A stretch of 64,000 nucleotides of DNA from Leptodontidium sp. MPI-SDFR-AT-0119 (lineage: Eukaryota > Ascomycota > Leotiomycetes > Helotiales > Leptodontidiaceae), in the NCBI GenBank assembly GCA_020726505.1, contig JAHLEZ010000018.1, positions 1,488,001-1,552,000 of the forward strand, given 5' to 3'. This document shows, in pieces, positions 31,576-43,736 of this stretch; position 1 is the first letter of the stretch; each line of letters starts with the position of its first letter. Position numbers and translations under genes: made by a program. Under the pieces are notes generated by a model. It searched no databases. It was not told where the DNA came from and worked only from the letters and a program-made list of their open reading frames with translations.

Positions 31576-32931
31576 TCAAATAGTCCGAATTAAGGTGGTC
31601 ATCTTTCTCTTTGCCGGAGTGCCGTTTGCGATCAACCAGGACCGTATTGTTTCCTTGAGTGACCCCCAAATTTCTGTGCCTTGATCACCGGCCTTCGTTA
31701 TGACAGTGGAGAACGATCTACCAGTAGACGCACAATTCGTGCTTCGGTCTTCCGGCCGAGCGAGAAGCTTCTCAACAGCCACCTCACCTGCCAGGTAGTA
31801 ATTAACTTCATCAAATACCTTGAATTATTCCTCCCTACTACGCCCAAGGTCTTAATGCTCTTGCGAAGAAATAACGTCAGTTGCTGAATCCTTGGGTGAT
31901 ACTACAGACCGCGTAGTTCTGAACTTAGCCACTACCTCCGCTCGATTCCGCTCGTCTTCGGATCGATTCCTGAGCATCCTTTCTGATGGTGACTTCGAGC
32001 TGGGACTTGAGTGTAGAGGTAGAGGCATGTTTATCCCTGGTGCTTATGGCGGTGTTCTCCTCGATCGTTTTGCAAGCGCTGTCTTCGGCACTTCAACTCC
32101 AGTAGCTTGTCTCTTGACTGCAGGCTGCTGAGATTGGTCCCTTAGAAGGGCTGCCCTTTCGAAAAAAATTCTGGGCGTCTTCGAATGTTATGCCCAGGAT
32201 AGATCCAAGCTCTTCTATCGCGACGGGAGGATATTTCCGAGCTGCCTCCTCGATGAAACGTCTGATGACGAATCATTAGAATCATCGGACCGAGACCGAG
32301 ATTGCGAACTAGGCCCGCTAGTTAAAGGATCTTGTATATCGCCCGCTGGACTTCGGTCAAATCCGTCAACTACTTGGCTCCATTGCTCGTAGCCTTGGAT
32401 CTAGTAGAATCGGAGAAAGTAGATCAATTTCTTTTCTGCTCAAGGGTTAGTATATAAATTACAAGTACTAAATAGTTATATACCTTGGGATAGAAATTGC
32501 AACTTTTAGAAGTCATTGATCGTAGGTGGAAAGTAATCAGGGAGCGTGAAGCTGACATCGGGGTCATAGATCCTAATACTAGAAAGGGTATAACGTGGTT
32601 GGACCATTGATCTGTTGAATGAACGCCCTTCTATCTGATTCAGTCTGGCTTTCATCTCACCCATATCGCCCTCTATGTGACTAAGCCTGCTTTTTGCCTG
32701 GCTGACCTCGCTCTTTAGCTGTTGTACTTCATGGCTCAACTCTCCGATTCTGCCGCTCAGTGTGCCGTTGACGCTCGAGAGTTTATTATTGAATGTGGAA
32801 GTGAGCTGCCTATTCCCGTCTTCGATAAGGGACGCTTGCTGTATGAACGCCTTGCGGATATCGCTGTCTTGTCTGTCACGGTAGCTTCTGTAGGTATCCT
32901 CAGTAACGAATGCGGGCTCGATTTGCGACAT
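31576..32931 (-). pseudogene. Broken fungal gene with coiled coil, multiple stops and frameshifts
   Basis: The 5' part (32931-32506) is open: MSQIEPAFVTEDTYRSYRDR, then a coiled coil (residues 45-100) and FTLPDYFPPT. Downstream in minus-strand order the coding character continues but is interrupted. TAA follows INDF; after a probable intron (about 32433-32483) KKLIYFLRFY is followed by TAG, then IQGYEQWS. A frameshift lies before FIEEAARKYPPVAIEELGS. A T7 run near 32165 breaks DAQNFF from ERAALLRDQ. Further TAA codons interrupt RRTPP/APGIN, SSQEH/DLGRS and SREE/FKVFDEV before the end at TTLIRTI. I recognise the PDYFPxT, LxRFYxIxGYEQW and ENFxERAALL-type segments from a widespread ascomycete family of unknown function, from memory. 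Several stops are one C-to-T step from Gln codons, consistent with RIP. Confidence 0.68.
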
Positions 32932-34222
32932 GATGGTAGAGATGTTCGAAGCAATGCGGACGAGGATGAGGATGATGATACGATAAAAGCCATTCAGCTT
33001 GTGGTTGTTGGCACTAGTAGTTGAGCGTGTTGGAAGGCTCGAGCATATCCACTAATTAATGATTATTTATAGAATACCTTCGAAGCAGCGTCGGGACTTT
33101 CATCTTGAGGCCGTTCCTTCTTTTGCGTAACAAAGGATACGTTGAAGCAAAGAAGTTAAGAGAGGAAACCGAGACGATGAATGCTTTAGATGATCGAGCA
33201 CGACTTGAATAGCTATGATTTTTAGTGGTGAGATTGTAGTTGTAATCTGACTTATATATTAGAAAGTAATAGGTAATAATAAGAACCTTTAAGGGAATTT
33301 TGATTAAAATCGAAGTAAGATTATTTAAAACAATCTAAACGAAGAAAGATAAGAGAAAACGAGAACAAAGAAATAGAGCAAAGGAAAAGCTAATACGCTT
33401 GGACCTAATAAAGGTTCTTTAACTTATAACGGGGTACTAACCTTTACTGGTAAGGGCGGTGTAAGTTACTCTGGGGTATACTAATAGAGGACTATAAACG
33501 TAATGTTAATAAAAGCACTAGCGAGGAATCTCGGCTGGGGCATCGCTTTAATAGAAGACATTAGTTGTAGGTTAATAGGGAGTACAGCCTAGGCATAGAG
33601 ACGTAAAACTACTCAAAAATCCTGAAATATTATATTAAATGGTATCAAAATTCTTTTATTTTTCGTTATTGACCATCCTCACGAGGCGGATTCGGATCCT
33701 CTGTTTGTTCGCCTATGCAGGCAGCCGGAAGACCCGTCTCGCTCTTCCGGATCTTTATCGTTGACCAATTTTGGACATTCGGCTTTTGTGAGCAAAAGAT
33801 AGAAATTTAGTTAGAGCAGCCGGGACAAGAAGATGTTCTTCTTGTCCATATTGGGGGGACATAAATGTGGAAGTTCGCTTAACAGGTTTTGCTTGTTTAC
33901 TTCAGTGCCTCATCATGAATGCATCACCCATGTCGTGATTCTCTGCTACAGACAAATCAAATCAAGTAAAGAGGCAATTAATATTCAAGTCCGAAGCTTT
34001 ACTTGAAGTATGAATTGTACTACTTGAATATTAAGGGAAATAATTGTCATGTAGTCAGCTTGTTAGTCGAAAGGGCCAGCCAGTATTTGCATTTATTTCC
34101 AAAAGAAGATTAACAATTGGCAACCCTTTCCACATATAACGTGAAAAGGTATCGCGATGTTTCAACAATGGTCATCTTCTAACTTGCACCTCAAACTCCA
34201 AAGATCAATTTGTCCTTGCGCG
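32932..34222. repeat. AT-rich block with short palindromes, probable old transposon remains
   Basis: Bases 33030-33660 are AT-rich and stop-dense, as in RIP-affected DNA. A TGGTATCAAAATTC sequence near 33640 resembles a mutated primer-binding site of an LTR retroelement, but I cannot define an LTR around it. Two short palindromes follow: 33725-33750 (CCGGAAGA/TCTTCCGG) and 33823-33847 (GGACAAGAAG/CTTCTTGTCC around ATGTT). No gene is supported. Confidence 0.45.
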
Positions 34223-36768
34223 CTATCTCCAGGCTGATTCACGTGGCTCAAAATCGGCTGAAGTCCAGTCTTGCCACCGATCTAAGTTAGCCGGGAGCTC
34301 TACATCCCCAGGAATGCCATCCAAAATTGGTTCCACAACGTCAATATTCGAATCTTCCATATACATCGTTGGTGTGAAACACAGACATTCTTCTTTGCAG
34401 CTACATTGAGGAATGCTGACATATGCCGAGTCCAACTGGACATTGAAGGGTGCTATGCTGTCAGAATGCCCCAAATCGGATGGGAAGAAGTCCACAACAT
34501 ATCCCTCCTCAAAGACTGGTGAAGGCTGAATGACGGATTCGGAGAAGTCAGCAGACGGGTATCCCACCCTCTCTACTTCTTCGGCAGCTTTTATCGACTC
34601 CTCGACATCTGGAGTTGTTGCGAGCGGCGCTTTAGTTGAGATATCAAGCTCAATTGGTTGCTCCTCTCTGGATAGTTAGACGACAATTGGGTCTGACATT
34701 CTCGAACAAGAAGTTCCAGATTAGCGAAAATTGTTTCCTGATGGGTTGCATTTCTCGGCGAACAATTTCCTCAACTCTTGCTCTGACGAGACGGGGCAGT
34801 TTGCGATGTATGTAATTCTCGTAATGCATCAGAACTTGAGAGCTGGGTGAAACCGAGACTTATTCTTGAACAGCCTCCATGTCTGTATGCTGTCAGCTCC
34901 GAATCCTTGCGGGAAAAGCCCAACAGCACTTACATGGAGATGGTATGTTAGCTCCCGGAAATAGAAGCCTGAATATCTCGTTCCACCTTTCTGACTCACT
35001 CAATTTGGAATATGGTTTCCCCCTAGATCTTAGCTCTGACACCTGATTCGGAGTCACACCCTCAGGAGGCTCGCCCGGCACTGCCTCGCAAATTTGGTTC
35101 GCGGGAACAGTGGTATGTTGGTCTTTCAGCTCATTGGTATCAAAGATTTTCCAGCACCGTTTGCAATAGGGTGCAGCTTTGTGGTTTCTGTACAGATGCT
35201 CTCTACAACGGTCAAAATTAAAATACAATGAATAAGAGATGACTGGACTCATACTTTACTCGAGCAATTGTGTCCCAGCCAGTCAGTGCACACACCCTAT
35301 GACTGTGAATGTTGTACTTTTCCGGATCATGTTTCCGAAATGGACATGAAAACTGAGGCGAGTCAGCCAGCGAGCTGGCTGGTCGACGGCCTTGCTTCCG
35401 GTGCCTTCTATTCCCATCCTCATCGGCCGACTCTTCATCTCGGCTTCTTGGACGTTTAGGATAAGAAGCCGGAGAGCTTGGAGGTGATTCGCTATCTCCC
35501 GTACTACCATCTTGTTTTATGTGCTTCGTGGTAGGCGAGCTGTTGGTTGTACACTGGGTGGTCTTACAAGTCCAACTATGGTTATATAACACCCTGAATT
35601 CATCCATAATACGTTCGACTAGAGCCTGTCGCATTGGATCCAGTACTTGTGATTTGATTTGCGCTTGGTCTTCTTCTCCACCGTCTACGCATCGTGGTAG
35701 AAGCTCCCACGACTCTTCAGGATCGGTTGTGGAGCTATCAGAAGCTGTTGTCTCGTCGGGTGTGCAACTGGTCGTTGTAGACATGTTTTTGTCATGCGTT
35801 CTAGCTGGGAAGTGAGACAATGGGACAACGTGAGATACTTTATTTGGGGAAACTTTCGTCTGCCCCGCGAGAGTGGCAATATCACCGAGCAACTCTGATG
35901 AATCTCGCATTGCCTGATTCTGCGCATCAGCTTTTGGATCCGGCTATACGTACGGCGGGTGTTACCAAGGTATTAGAAGCATTCTCATCGAACTCAGAAA
36001 CGTCCTTGGACTCAACTAATTGGATATCTCGACAGAATTGACTCTCTGTCATACCACCTTGATCGATCTTGCTATGCAAAATTTCAGCAGTCGTCAACGT
36101 TCGAAACAGCGACTCCATAGTCGCAGCTGAGGGGTCCGAAAACTGAGGGCAGTAAACAGGTTCATGGGGCGGTATGTTATTTTCTTGTTTGGCCGTGGTA
36201 GAGAGTGTGCTATTGTCTGCATAATACTGATTGGCCTCGTAAATATCTGGCGATGACATTTCCAAGTCTTGTCCCGAATTTAAAACCTCTTGGGCTTGCT
36301 GCTCGTCATCCATGATCTGCTTCTTCTCCTGCTTTCTCTTTGCTCGTCTGTTCTGGAACCAGTTCTGAAACTTGTTAGTTATGGGAACCTCCGTGGGTGC
36401 TCTCTCCACTTTACATTAACTCTGGCCAGATCAACGCCCATATCCTCCGCAAACTGGCGTTTAGTTTGGGTTGAAGGCTTGGGACTTTTCAAGAATTCGC
36501 GTTCCAGAAGGTCGACTTCGTCTTTCCCCAGACGGGGCTTCGTCTCGTTAGCGGCCATGTTCATGTTGGGCTGCTGACACCTGGACAGAAGTTGCTGGGC
36601 AGCCGAGAGTGCATGCCCATTGCAATCATTTCCTGGAAACTCGAGGTCGACTTCAGGCTGAATTCCAGTTTCCCATGGCGTGCGAGAAGTGAGTTGGAGA
36701 TGATCCATTGAAAGACTTTGGGAGCGACAGCTCACAAACAGTTCTTGGTGACGAGGCTGGTCTACCAT
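34223..36768 (-). pseudogene. Homeobox / C2H2 transcription factor, probably truncated by nonsense codon
   Basis: Introns 36365-36414, 35914-35953 (or 35914-35965), 35203-35254 and 34883-34933 give about 571 residues ending at TAA 34860-34862. The homeodomain lies at about residues 80-135: KPRLGKDEVDLLEREFLKSP, then helix 3 WFQNRRAKRKQ. A Ser/Thr-rich linker leads to a C2H2-type region: SCPFRKHDPEKY, GWDTIARVKEHLYRNH and YCKRCWKIFDTNELKDQH, then PPEGVTPNQ and ERWNEIFRLLFPG. This is the fungal homeobox-plus-C2H2 architecture. After IPSPYMEAVQE the TAA falls in the same frame as the further conserved-looking VSPSSQVL...ENYIHRKLPRLVRARVEEIV. More coding-like sequence continues in another frame to 34223 (...TSADFEPRESAWR). 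So either the C-terminus was recently lost or the 3' exon structure is not what I inferred. DNA-binding parts are intact. Confidence 0.75.
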
Positions 36769-37975
36769 TTGCGTACAAAATTCGCACCTCCACGCGTTGT
36801 TGGGACTTGTTATATGCTCTTGGACGCTTGGTAAGTGAGTGTTGCTTGAATTATCTTTTTGAGCAAACTGTCAAACTTTGAATAAATGTACAAATGATCT
36901 TGAGTTGAGCAGTTGTGCCTTGATCTCGGTAACTCGCAATTGCGCGTTTCTCTCAAGCCACAAAATAGCGCACATGGGGTAGCGAGGCTGAGCTTGAGAA
37001 TGATGTGCTAATTGGCCAAACTAAAAATGTCGAGAGACGAGCAGTGGTCATTATGATGGTAAAAGAAGGTTCCAATGTAGGAGATAGGATGCGAAATAAG
37101 CAGAATTGGGACTGGATCTTGTCACGTCCATTTGAAATCGGGTTTAGCGAAAGCTTTGTTTACTTTGGGCGTTGCTGGATGATTGGGGGGACACTCGAGG
37201 TTAATGAGTACGGGGAAAGGCCAAGAAAACAGTGCGTTGTTTGTTGAATCTTGATATGCAGAGAACCGTTGGCCTTTAATTTGACACCTTCTGAGTTACA
37301 TTGGCCACATTGGCCGTGTCGGCGGTCATCGATATACCCTTTCGCTCAACTGTTGAAAGATAATTGATTTTGCCCAAAACAAAACCATATTGAGGTTGAA
37401 CAAAAAAAACTGAGCAGCAAATGATATTTAAATGGTGTTCCATTCGTCAAAATGGGAGTGAACTGTCTGCGAAGTATGCTTTAAAATTGCGGTATTGTAT
37501 TGTTTCTCTGTAGTGATAGACCTCAAACTGCACCGTGAAGGAAACCCGGCTTGAATCATCTCAGACGACGGAACGAGACGAAAACAAACGGTAACTCATC
37601 AATGGTCCCGAGAATACGCGGATTGGAGTCTCGGCATATTGCGCGTGCTTCTAGCGATTCTGAACCCCGCCTGATGGCTTAATCGGGCATATGGAGGATA
37701 CATTGCGTAGCTTGGCCATCAAGTTAATTCTCAGAGAAGCGACCCTGCTCATCTGATGGCTAATTTTTCGGCATTAGCACGTCTCCATATGTGGGATTGC
37801 TAGTGTGATAGGCAGAACATAAGAGCAAGGGTTGCAACATCTGTACTAGCCGTTGAAATATTGCCGTTGAAGCAAGCCATAGCTCGTGAAATTAAACTCG
37901 TCATTGCCCATTTTTATGCCATGGTAGTTGCCCAACGCCAGTAAAATGCAAGTCTCTACCACTCTCGGCAGCAAA
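36769..37975. other. Intergenic region, no confident gene
   Basis: This is the upstream region of the homeobox gene and the 3' flank of RRP40. An 80-codon open frame at 37005-37247 has no domain or splice partner. Nothing else is seen. Confidence 0.45.
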
Positions 37976-38756
37976 TCACAACTCTCTGACCAGCTTCTTA
38001 GCTAGCTTCCTCTGAGCATCAACGTCCAAACCCTTCTCATCAGACTCCTGTATCGCCTTTCCGATCGCCAACGTGGTCTTGATGTTCTTGCTGTCCACCC
38101 AGAGCTTTCCATTCCTTCCTACTGCAATCTCGAATGCAACTCCTGCTGACCCCAGCTCTTCCAAGATCACCAAGTTCCCTTGCTCCACCGGTTTCGACAG
38201 CATCAACCTCCTTGCCATACCCAAAGATATTGGAAATAGCATCCCACCAGTCAATGGTCCCAATCCTTCCGACTTCCCAGTAGAAGAGGAAACACACTCC
38301 AGCTCAGGGTCCATGTGTTTATTGGCCAGAGTAACCCTCGCATACACCAAAGATCCAAACGTAAGTTGCGGCCGTGTCTTCTTCGTTGCACCTTCGAAAG
38401 AGAGTTGGGGGAGAGAGGCGTTGGGAGTGTAGTCACTTAGACTGGCAAAGTAGACGTCGACGGAGGATTTCTGGATAGTTGCAATTACGAGATCACCGAC
38501 TGTAGGAATGTACTGGAGAAATGTTAGCTGGGTATTGGAGAAGAGAATAGATACGACATACGCGACTGCCGTTAAACTCTACCCAGACTGCATTCTTCCT
38601 CTTGTCTGTGCATAGCTGCCCTGCGACTGTGGGAGTGATTGTGCTTGGTGGGATGAGCCGTAGCCCAGGACCGAGTTTGAGAGGCAGTTTTGGGTGCGAT
38701 GGAAGGGATTCAGGGTCCAGATGCTGGCCTGGGAGCACAAATATTTGCGTCGCCAT
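37976..38756 (-). CDS. RRP40: Exosome complex subunit Rrp40
   Basis: A cap subunit of the RNA exosome, which trims and degrades RNA 3' to 5' in nucleus and cytoplasm. Two exons with an intron at 38513-38561 give 243 residues. The start is MATQIFVLPGQHLDPE, matching the short N-terminal segment of the family. An N-terminal beta domain (KLGPGLRLIPPSTI) is followed by an S1 domain: YIPTVGDLVIATI after the splice site, then VDVYFASLSDYTPNASLPQL and TKKTRPQLTFGSLVYARV. The KH domain has AFEIAVGRNGKLWVDSKNIK. These blocks are in the order known from yeast Rrp40 and human EXOSC3, and length agrees. It is divergent to SSZ1, with 234 bp between the two start codons; both are housekeeping genes. Confidence 0.93.
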
Positions 38757-38990
38757 TATTGACTGTGTATGAGCTTCTTTTGGAGATGTTGAAGCTATTC
38801 CCAAGGCCCTGTGATGAGGTTGTTCTCAGCCTTGCGGGAAGTGGGGCGAAAAGCTTCCAATTGGCTAGCGTGAAATTTCTCGATTTTGTGGGCAAGAAAA
38901 AAGTTGGAGATAACCTCATGTTCCTCAGACCCTACCACCCTCGCAAATCACACCCACAACCCCCGAATACACAGAATAGATATCGCAGAT
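38757..38990. promoter_or_regulatory. Compact bidirectional promoter, RRP40 / SSZ1
   Basis: Only 234 bp separate the two start codons, so both housekeeping genes must share this region. No clear TATA box is seen; the right half is C/A-rich (ACCACCC, CACCCACAACCCCC) as in many fungal housekeeping 5' UTRs. Confidence 0.6.
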
Positions 38991-40807
38991 ATGGCTGCTG
39001 AAGGGGCATCAACGAATGGCACCACGCCGGCTGAGCGACACGCCATTGGAATCTCGTTCGGAAACTCCAACAGTTCGATTGCCTTTACCACTTCTGAGGA
39101 CAAGGCTGAGGTTATTGCCAACGAAGATGGAGGTATGCGAAGATCTGGATGATCAGGAGAGTTTGGATAGTTACTGATTTGCTTGGCAGATCGTCAAATC
39201 CCCTCCATTCTGTCCTACGTTGACGGAGAAGAGTACAATGGCCAACAAGCCAAGGCACAACTGATCCGCAATGGCAAGAACACAGTCGCATACTTCAGAG
39301 ATTACTTGGGACAGGAGTATGGAACTTTCTCCCACTATTCTATGGACTGGTGCTGATATCTGGGAATAGTTTCAAGTCGATAGACCCCACCCACAGCCAC
39401 GCCTCTGCCCACCCCATCGCCCACGAAGACACAATCGCATTCAAGATCCACGACAAGGAGGGCGATGAGGAGTCAACAGTTACCATCTCCGAGATTGCTA
39501 CTCGTCACTTCCGTCGTCTTGCGCAGTCTGCCTCCGATTACACTGGCAAGACAGTCAACTCTGCTGTCATTACCATCCCTACCAACTTCAATGACAAGCA
39601 AAAAGCTGCCCTTATAAAAGCTGCCACTGATGCTGGCCTCGAGGTCCTCCAACTCATCCACGAGCCAGTCGCTGCTCTTCTCGCATACGATGCGCGCCCT
39701 GAATCGAAGGTTGCGGACAAGATTGTGGTTGTTGCAGACCTTGGTGGAACCAGATCAGATGTAGCTGTTATTGCTTCGAGAGGAGGAATGTACACCATTC
39801 TGGCTACCGCACATGACTACGACACTGCTGGTGTAAACCTCGATACCGTGCTACAGGACCATTTCTCCAAGGAGTTCATCAAGTGGAACACTACCGATCC
39901 TCGAGAGAACGCCCGCAGTTTGGCCAAGCTGAAGCAAGAATCCGAGGCTACCAAGAGAGCTCTGAGTATCGGTACAAACGCCAACTTCAGTGTTGAGAGT
40001 TTAGCAGAAGGAATCGATTTCGCATCCACCATCAATAGATTGAGATACGAGACAATTGCACGCAAGGTCTTTGAGGGATTCAACCGCCTCATCGAGGGTG
40101 TAGTGAAGAAGGCTGGCCTTGATGTTCTGGACATCGACGAAGTTATTCTGTCAGGAGGAACCTCGCACACTCCCAAGATTGCCTCCAACATGGCGAATAT
40201 CTTCCCCTCCACCACAACTATCCTTGCACCATCAACCACACCCACTGCCATCAACCCAGCCGAGTTACAAGCACGAGGAGCTGCTCTTCAGGCTAGCTTG
40301 ATCCAAGAGTTCGACAAGGAGGACATCGAGCAATCTACCCACCCAGCCGTCACAACCGTCAAGCATCTCAGCCATGCCATTGGTGTCCTGGCAATCACCG
40401 GTGACGAGGGCAAGGGAGTCTTCACCCCAATTATTTCGGCCGAGACCGCCATGCCTGCTCGTCGCACAATCCACATTGCTGCACCAAAAGAGGGTGGTGA
40501 CGTTCTCATCAAGATTGTCGAGGGAGGTTCGTCGATCAAGGTTTCAAAGGCAGAACCAAAGCCCAAGACCAACGGAGATAAGGACGACAGTGATGATAGC
40601 GACGAAGACGACAGCGACGAAGAGCCAGAGGATGTCCGCGAGAAGGTCTGGAAAGTTGGCAACGTGCTGGCCGAAGCAGCCATCAAGGGTGTAAAGAAGG
40701 GTGGCAAGGTTGAGGTCATGATCAATGTTGCGGGCGATGCGGCAGTCACAGTCACATGCAGAGAAGTCGGCGGGAAAGGAGGAGTTCGTGGGAACATTGC
40801 GCCGTAA
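38991..40807 (+). CDS. SSZ1: Ribosome-associated Hsp70-like protein Ssz1
   Basis: An atypical Hsp70 that pairs with the J-protein zuotin as the ribosome-associated complex (RAC) and assists Ssb at the polypeptide exit. Three exons with introns 39133-39189 and 39317-39369 give 568 residues. The start at 38991 (GATATGGCT) is preferred over the in-frame upstream ATG at 38886. The ATPase fold is seen in AIGISFGNSNSSIAF (phosphate 1), TIPTNFNDKQKAALI, LIHEPVAALLAYD, VVADLGGTRSDVAVI (phosphate 2) and DEVILSGGTSHTPKI (adenosine). Gly-Asn-Ser-Asn replaces the usual GTTYS loop, as in Ssz1. The C-terminus is short: an acidic DDSDEDDSDEEPED stretch near residue 500 and no EEVD, consistent with the reduced substrate-binding domain of Ssz1. 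Confidence 0.94.
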
Positions 40808-41421
40808 TTTTACCTCTTTGGATGAGAGTTGAGTGCATTTGTCTGAAAGTAGTTGACGACTTTCGTTGCGCTAGGTTGGGCTTCAGAGCTTAGATCGCTG
40901 TCATGATAGCAGAGTTGTGTTGCGCATTTTATAGATCGTTGTGAGGGCTTGGACATCACATAGAGTGAGAGAGAGCAAACAAAAATGGAAAGTCTTGATA
41001 TTTGAAGCCTTCGTGGCTCCGTTTTTGAATCCGATTCTGCAAGTGTGGATGCTCGTGAAGCTGGCGATGTCTTCAGTATTACCTCAATCCGCTTTTGAAG
41101 TGAGCGCATTTTTCGTCTAGATGAAACTTGTGGGCGGCCCTTTTCTTATCACCTACTAATACGATAGAAGAGGATTCTATTTGAGCTGTCTAGATAGCTT
41201 AGTCAGCGCGGCTTGCAATTGTCTCTGTCCCTCGTTCCCAGCCTCGTCTTCTTATCTTCATGATCGAACAACTATTTACTGGTCTATTTGGACCCTTTCT
41301 ACTCGACCTCGCAGTCCTCTACCTGGCCGCAGCATTCTGTCATTGACGCAGATCATCATACTTTGCTGCGTTGCGATTTACCCATGTGAAAAAGCCGAGC
41401 CTCGCGGGGAGGCACTCCGAC
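40808..41421. other. Intergenic region between SSZ1 and HET gene
   Basis: This is the 3' flank of SSZ1 and the promoter of the downstream HET gene. Open frames here overlap and have no domain. The HET gene might start at the ATG at 41371 instead of 41422. Confidence 0.45.
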
Positions 41422-43482
41422 ATGAACGAATTTCAACATGCCCCCATAGAAGCCGATCAAATCAGGTTGCTGAGGCTTCGCCGTGGCAAGCCATCCAAAT
41501 ACATGAGATGTGAGTTACAGCCAGCCGTCATCGGCTCTTCAGAATGTCCACGGTACACCGCCATGTCATACTGCTGGGGAGATCCAACTGCGACCAGAGT
41601 CATCTTACTCAACGGAAAACGCCACAAAGTCACAGAAAGTGTCCACGACTTATTGAACTCGCTACTTTCAAAGTCTATCGGCTGGATTTGGATCGATGCT
41701 ATTTGTATTAATCAAAATGACAATGATGAAAAGTCTTTGCAAATTGGAGCTATGGGCCGCATATATACGAATGCTCGGCGTGTTCGTGTATGGTTGGGCA
41801 ACGAAGCAGATGGTAGTCATTTCGCAATGGCCTTTTTGAAAATACTACGAGCGGAGTTGCCACATTTCATAAACTCTCCATCAGTGTTGAATGCTCACTC
41901 TCTATCTATATTCATCCAGCAAAGGCTCAGTGCCCCGGCTAGAGATGCAAAGGTTAGTTCTCCTTCCCACTGCTTAGGCCATACATTTCTTGTCGTACTC
42001 CCTTTCTCTTGTCGATGTTGACACCATATCTAACAAATAAAACAACGGATGACTAACTACAAGATACCCAGTGGAGGGCGTTGGCCCGACTGTTGCAGAG
42101 ACCATGGTTTCATCGGATGTGGACTATCCAAGAGGCTGTCCTGTCCGCCGACAAGCTACTTTTCCACTGCGGAAAACGAGAAATTCCATTTTTTGATATC
42201 TGGGACGTCTTTTGCCTACTGCAGGGGGCTAATGCCATAGGACTGCTACTCCCAGAAATCCAAGACCCCTTTGACGCTCAAGCTCCACCACAAGCATTTC
42301 TACAAATAACTCTGATTGTGGGCTTGCAGTACGAGGTTACTTATCAGAACACAGAATACGTCGACTCGTTTGGTCTCGAGGAAGCAATATTGCACTGTAG
42401 TCGGGCTTTGGCGACCAATCCGCGGGATCATGTTTACGGTGTTTACGGCATCGTCTCCGACGCTACAGACGAAGAGTTGAAGGCCGATTATGGTGCCCCG
42501 GTGGAGGAAATTTATGTGAAGACTACCAAGTACCTCATTAGCCGAAATAAGTCGCTCAGATTGCTGTCTGATTCTGGTATATACGCACCCTCTCGGCTGG
42601 ATGTACCATCTTGGGTGCCCAACTATAACAGTATGTCGATCTGCCAAACCAATGCTTCGGCAAACCCTTGCCAAGTAATGAACATCAAAAGCAATATTTT
42701 GCTCTTGGTACTTTGCCCCCCAAGACGATGCACACTGACTTTCTACAGTACGGCGCGAATCAACTCGGCTGGGATTCGAATTCTACACAGCATCAGGAAC
42801 TAGGTCCCCTGAGATGAGATGGGACACCACGACCAACCACCTTACCGCCAGTGGTCTCAACCTTGATGATATATGCTCTTCAAGTTCACAGAATCTACCA
42901 TTAACAGCAAAAATTACCACGGAGGACATTCGCGTCTGGTACGAAGCTGCACAACTCCTTCTCTCGACTTACAATAGTTCCGCCGAACATGACACCAAAA
43001 TCTCGACCGAAGCTCTCTGGACCACACTAATGACTGGTCGCTTCGTGAACAAAGACACCTATGAGAAGGTAGGGCCGGATTACGGTGTTGCCTTCGACGC
43101 CTTTCACCAGTACATCACCCGCCGCGATGACTTTGAAGGGCTGTATCTTCACGAGTGGGACACGGAGGATCCTATCAAGAAACCTCTGATGGCCATTTTT
43201 AAGAAGGCGCTTGAGTTTTATACCGTTGCTGTTAAGTCATGGTTAGGACGAAAAATAGTGGCTACGAAGAAAGGGACGTTGGCATTTGTTCCGCTTGGGA
43301 CGGAAGTTGGTGATCAAATCGGCATTATATTGGGTGCCCGAACACCATTTGTTTTGAGGCAAGGTGAGAATGGAAGTGAGTTTGAAGGAAAGTTTCGCCT
43401 GGTTGGTGAATGTTATGTGTATGGTTTGATGCATGGAGAGGGTCTGGAGTTGGGACATGTGCAAGATATTGTCATTTATTGA
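41422..43482 (+). CDS. HET-domain protein, second copy in window
   Basis: Three exons with introns 41953-42071 and 42631-42748 give 607 residues from the ATG at 41422; an in-frame ATG at 41371 would add 17. The HET blocks are YTAMSYCWGD, IWIDAICINQND and HRMWTIQEAVL, the last just after the first intron. The middle has NPRDHVYGVYGIVSDA and DVPSWVPNY; the C-terminus has KGTLAFVPLGTEVGDQIGI and ends at GHVQDIVIY. The block order is the same as in the HET gene at 6990-8921, but the two are not close paralogues: the spacing and most of the C-terminal half differ. Family role: allorecognition-linked cell death, unproven here. No partner gene of a known het pair (NLR, serine hydrolase) is adjacent. 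Confidence 0.9.
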
Positions 43483-43736
43483 CATCTCACAGGGCATATG
43501 GCTCAGGTTGGAGATTCCAAAATTTTGGTTTAAATTCGCTATGCTACGAGAGCTGAAACCTTCGGGGCTGCTTATCACATCTTCATTGCAGACCCTCAAC
43601 CTCTCTACCTGATGCGTAGATATCCATCCACTGCCCAAGTATCACAGCAGCGTCTTCACAGTGCCGGAAATACCACGAGAACTCCTATCGCTATGCTAGC
43701 GTTCTTTGCATGGATTAAGAAATCGCTTTCGTCTAT

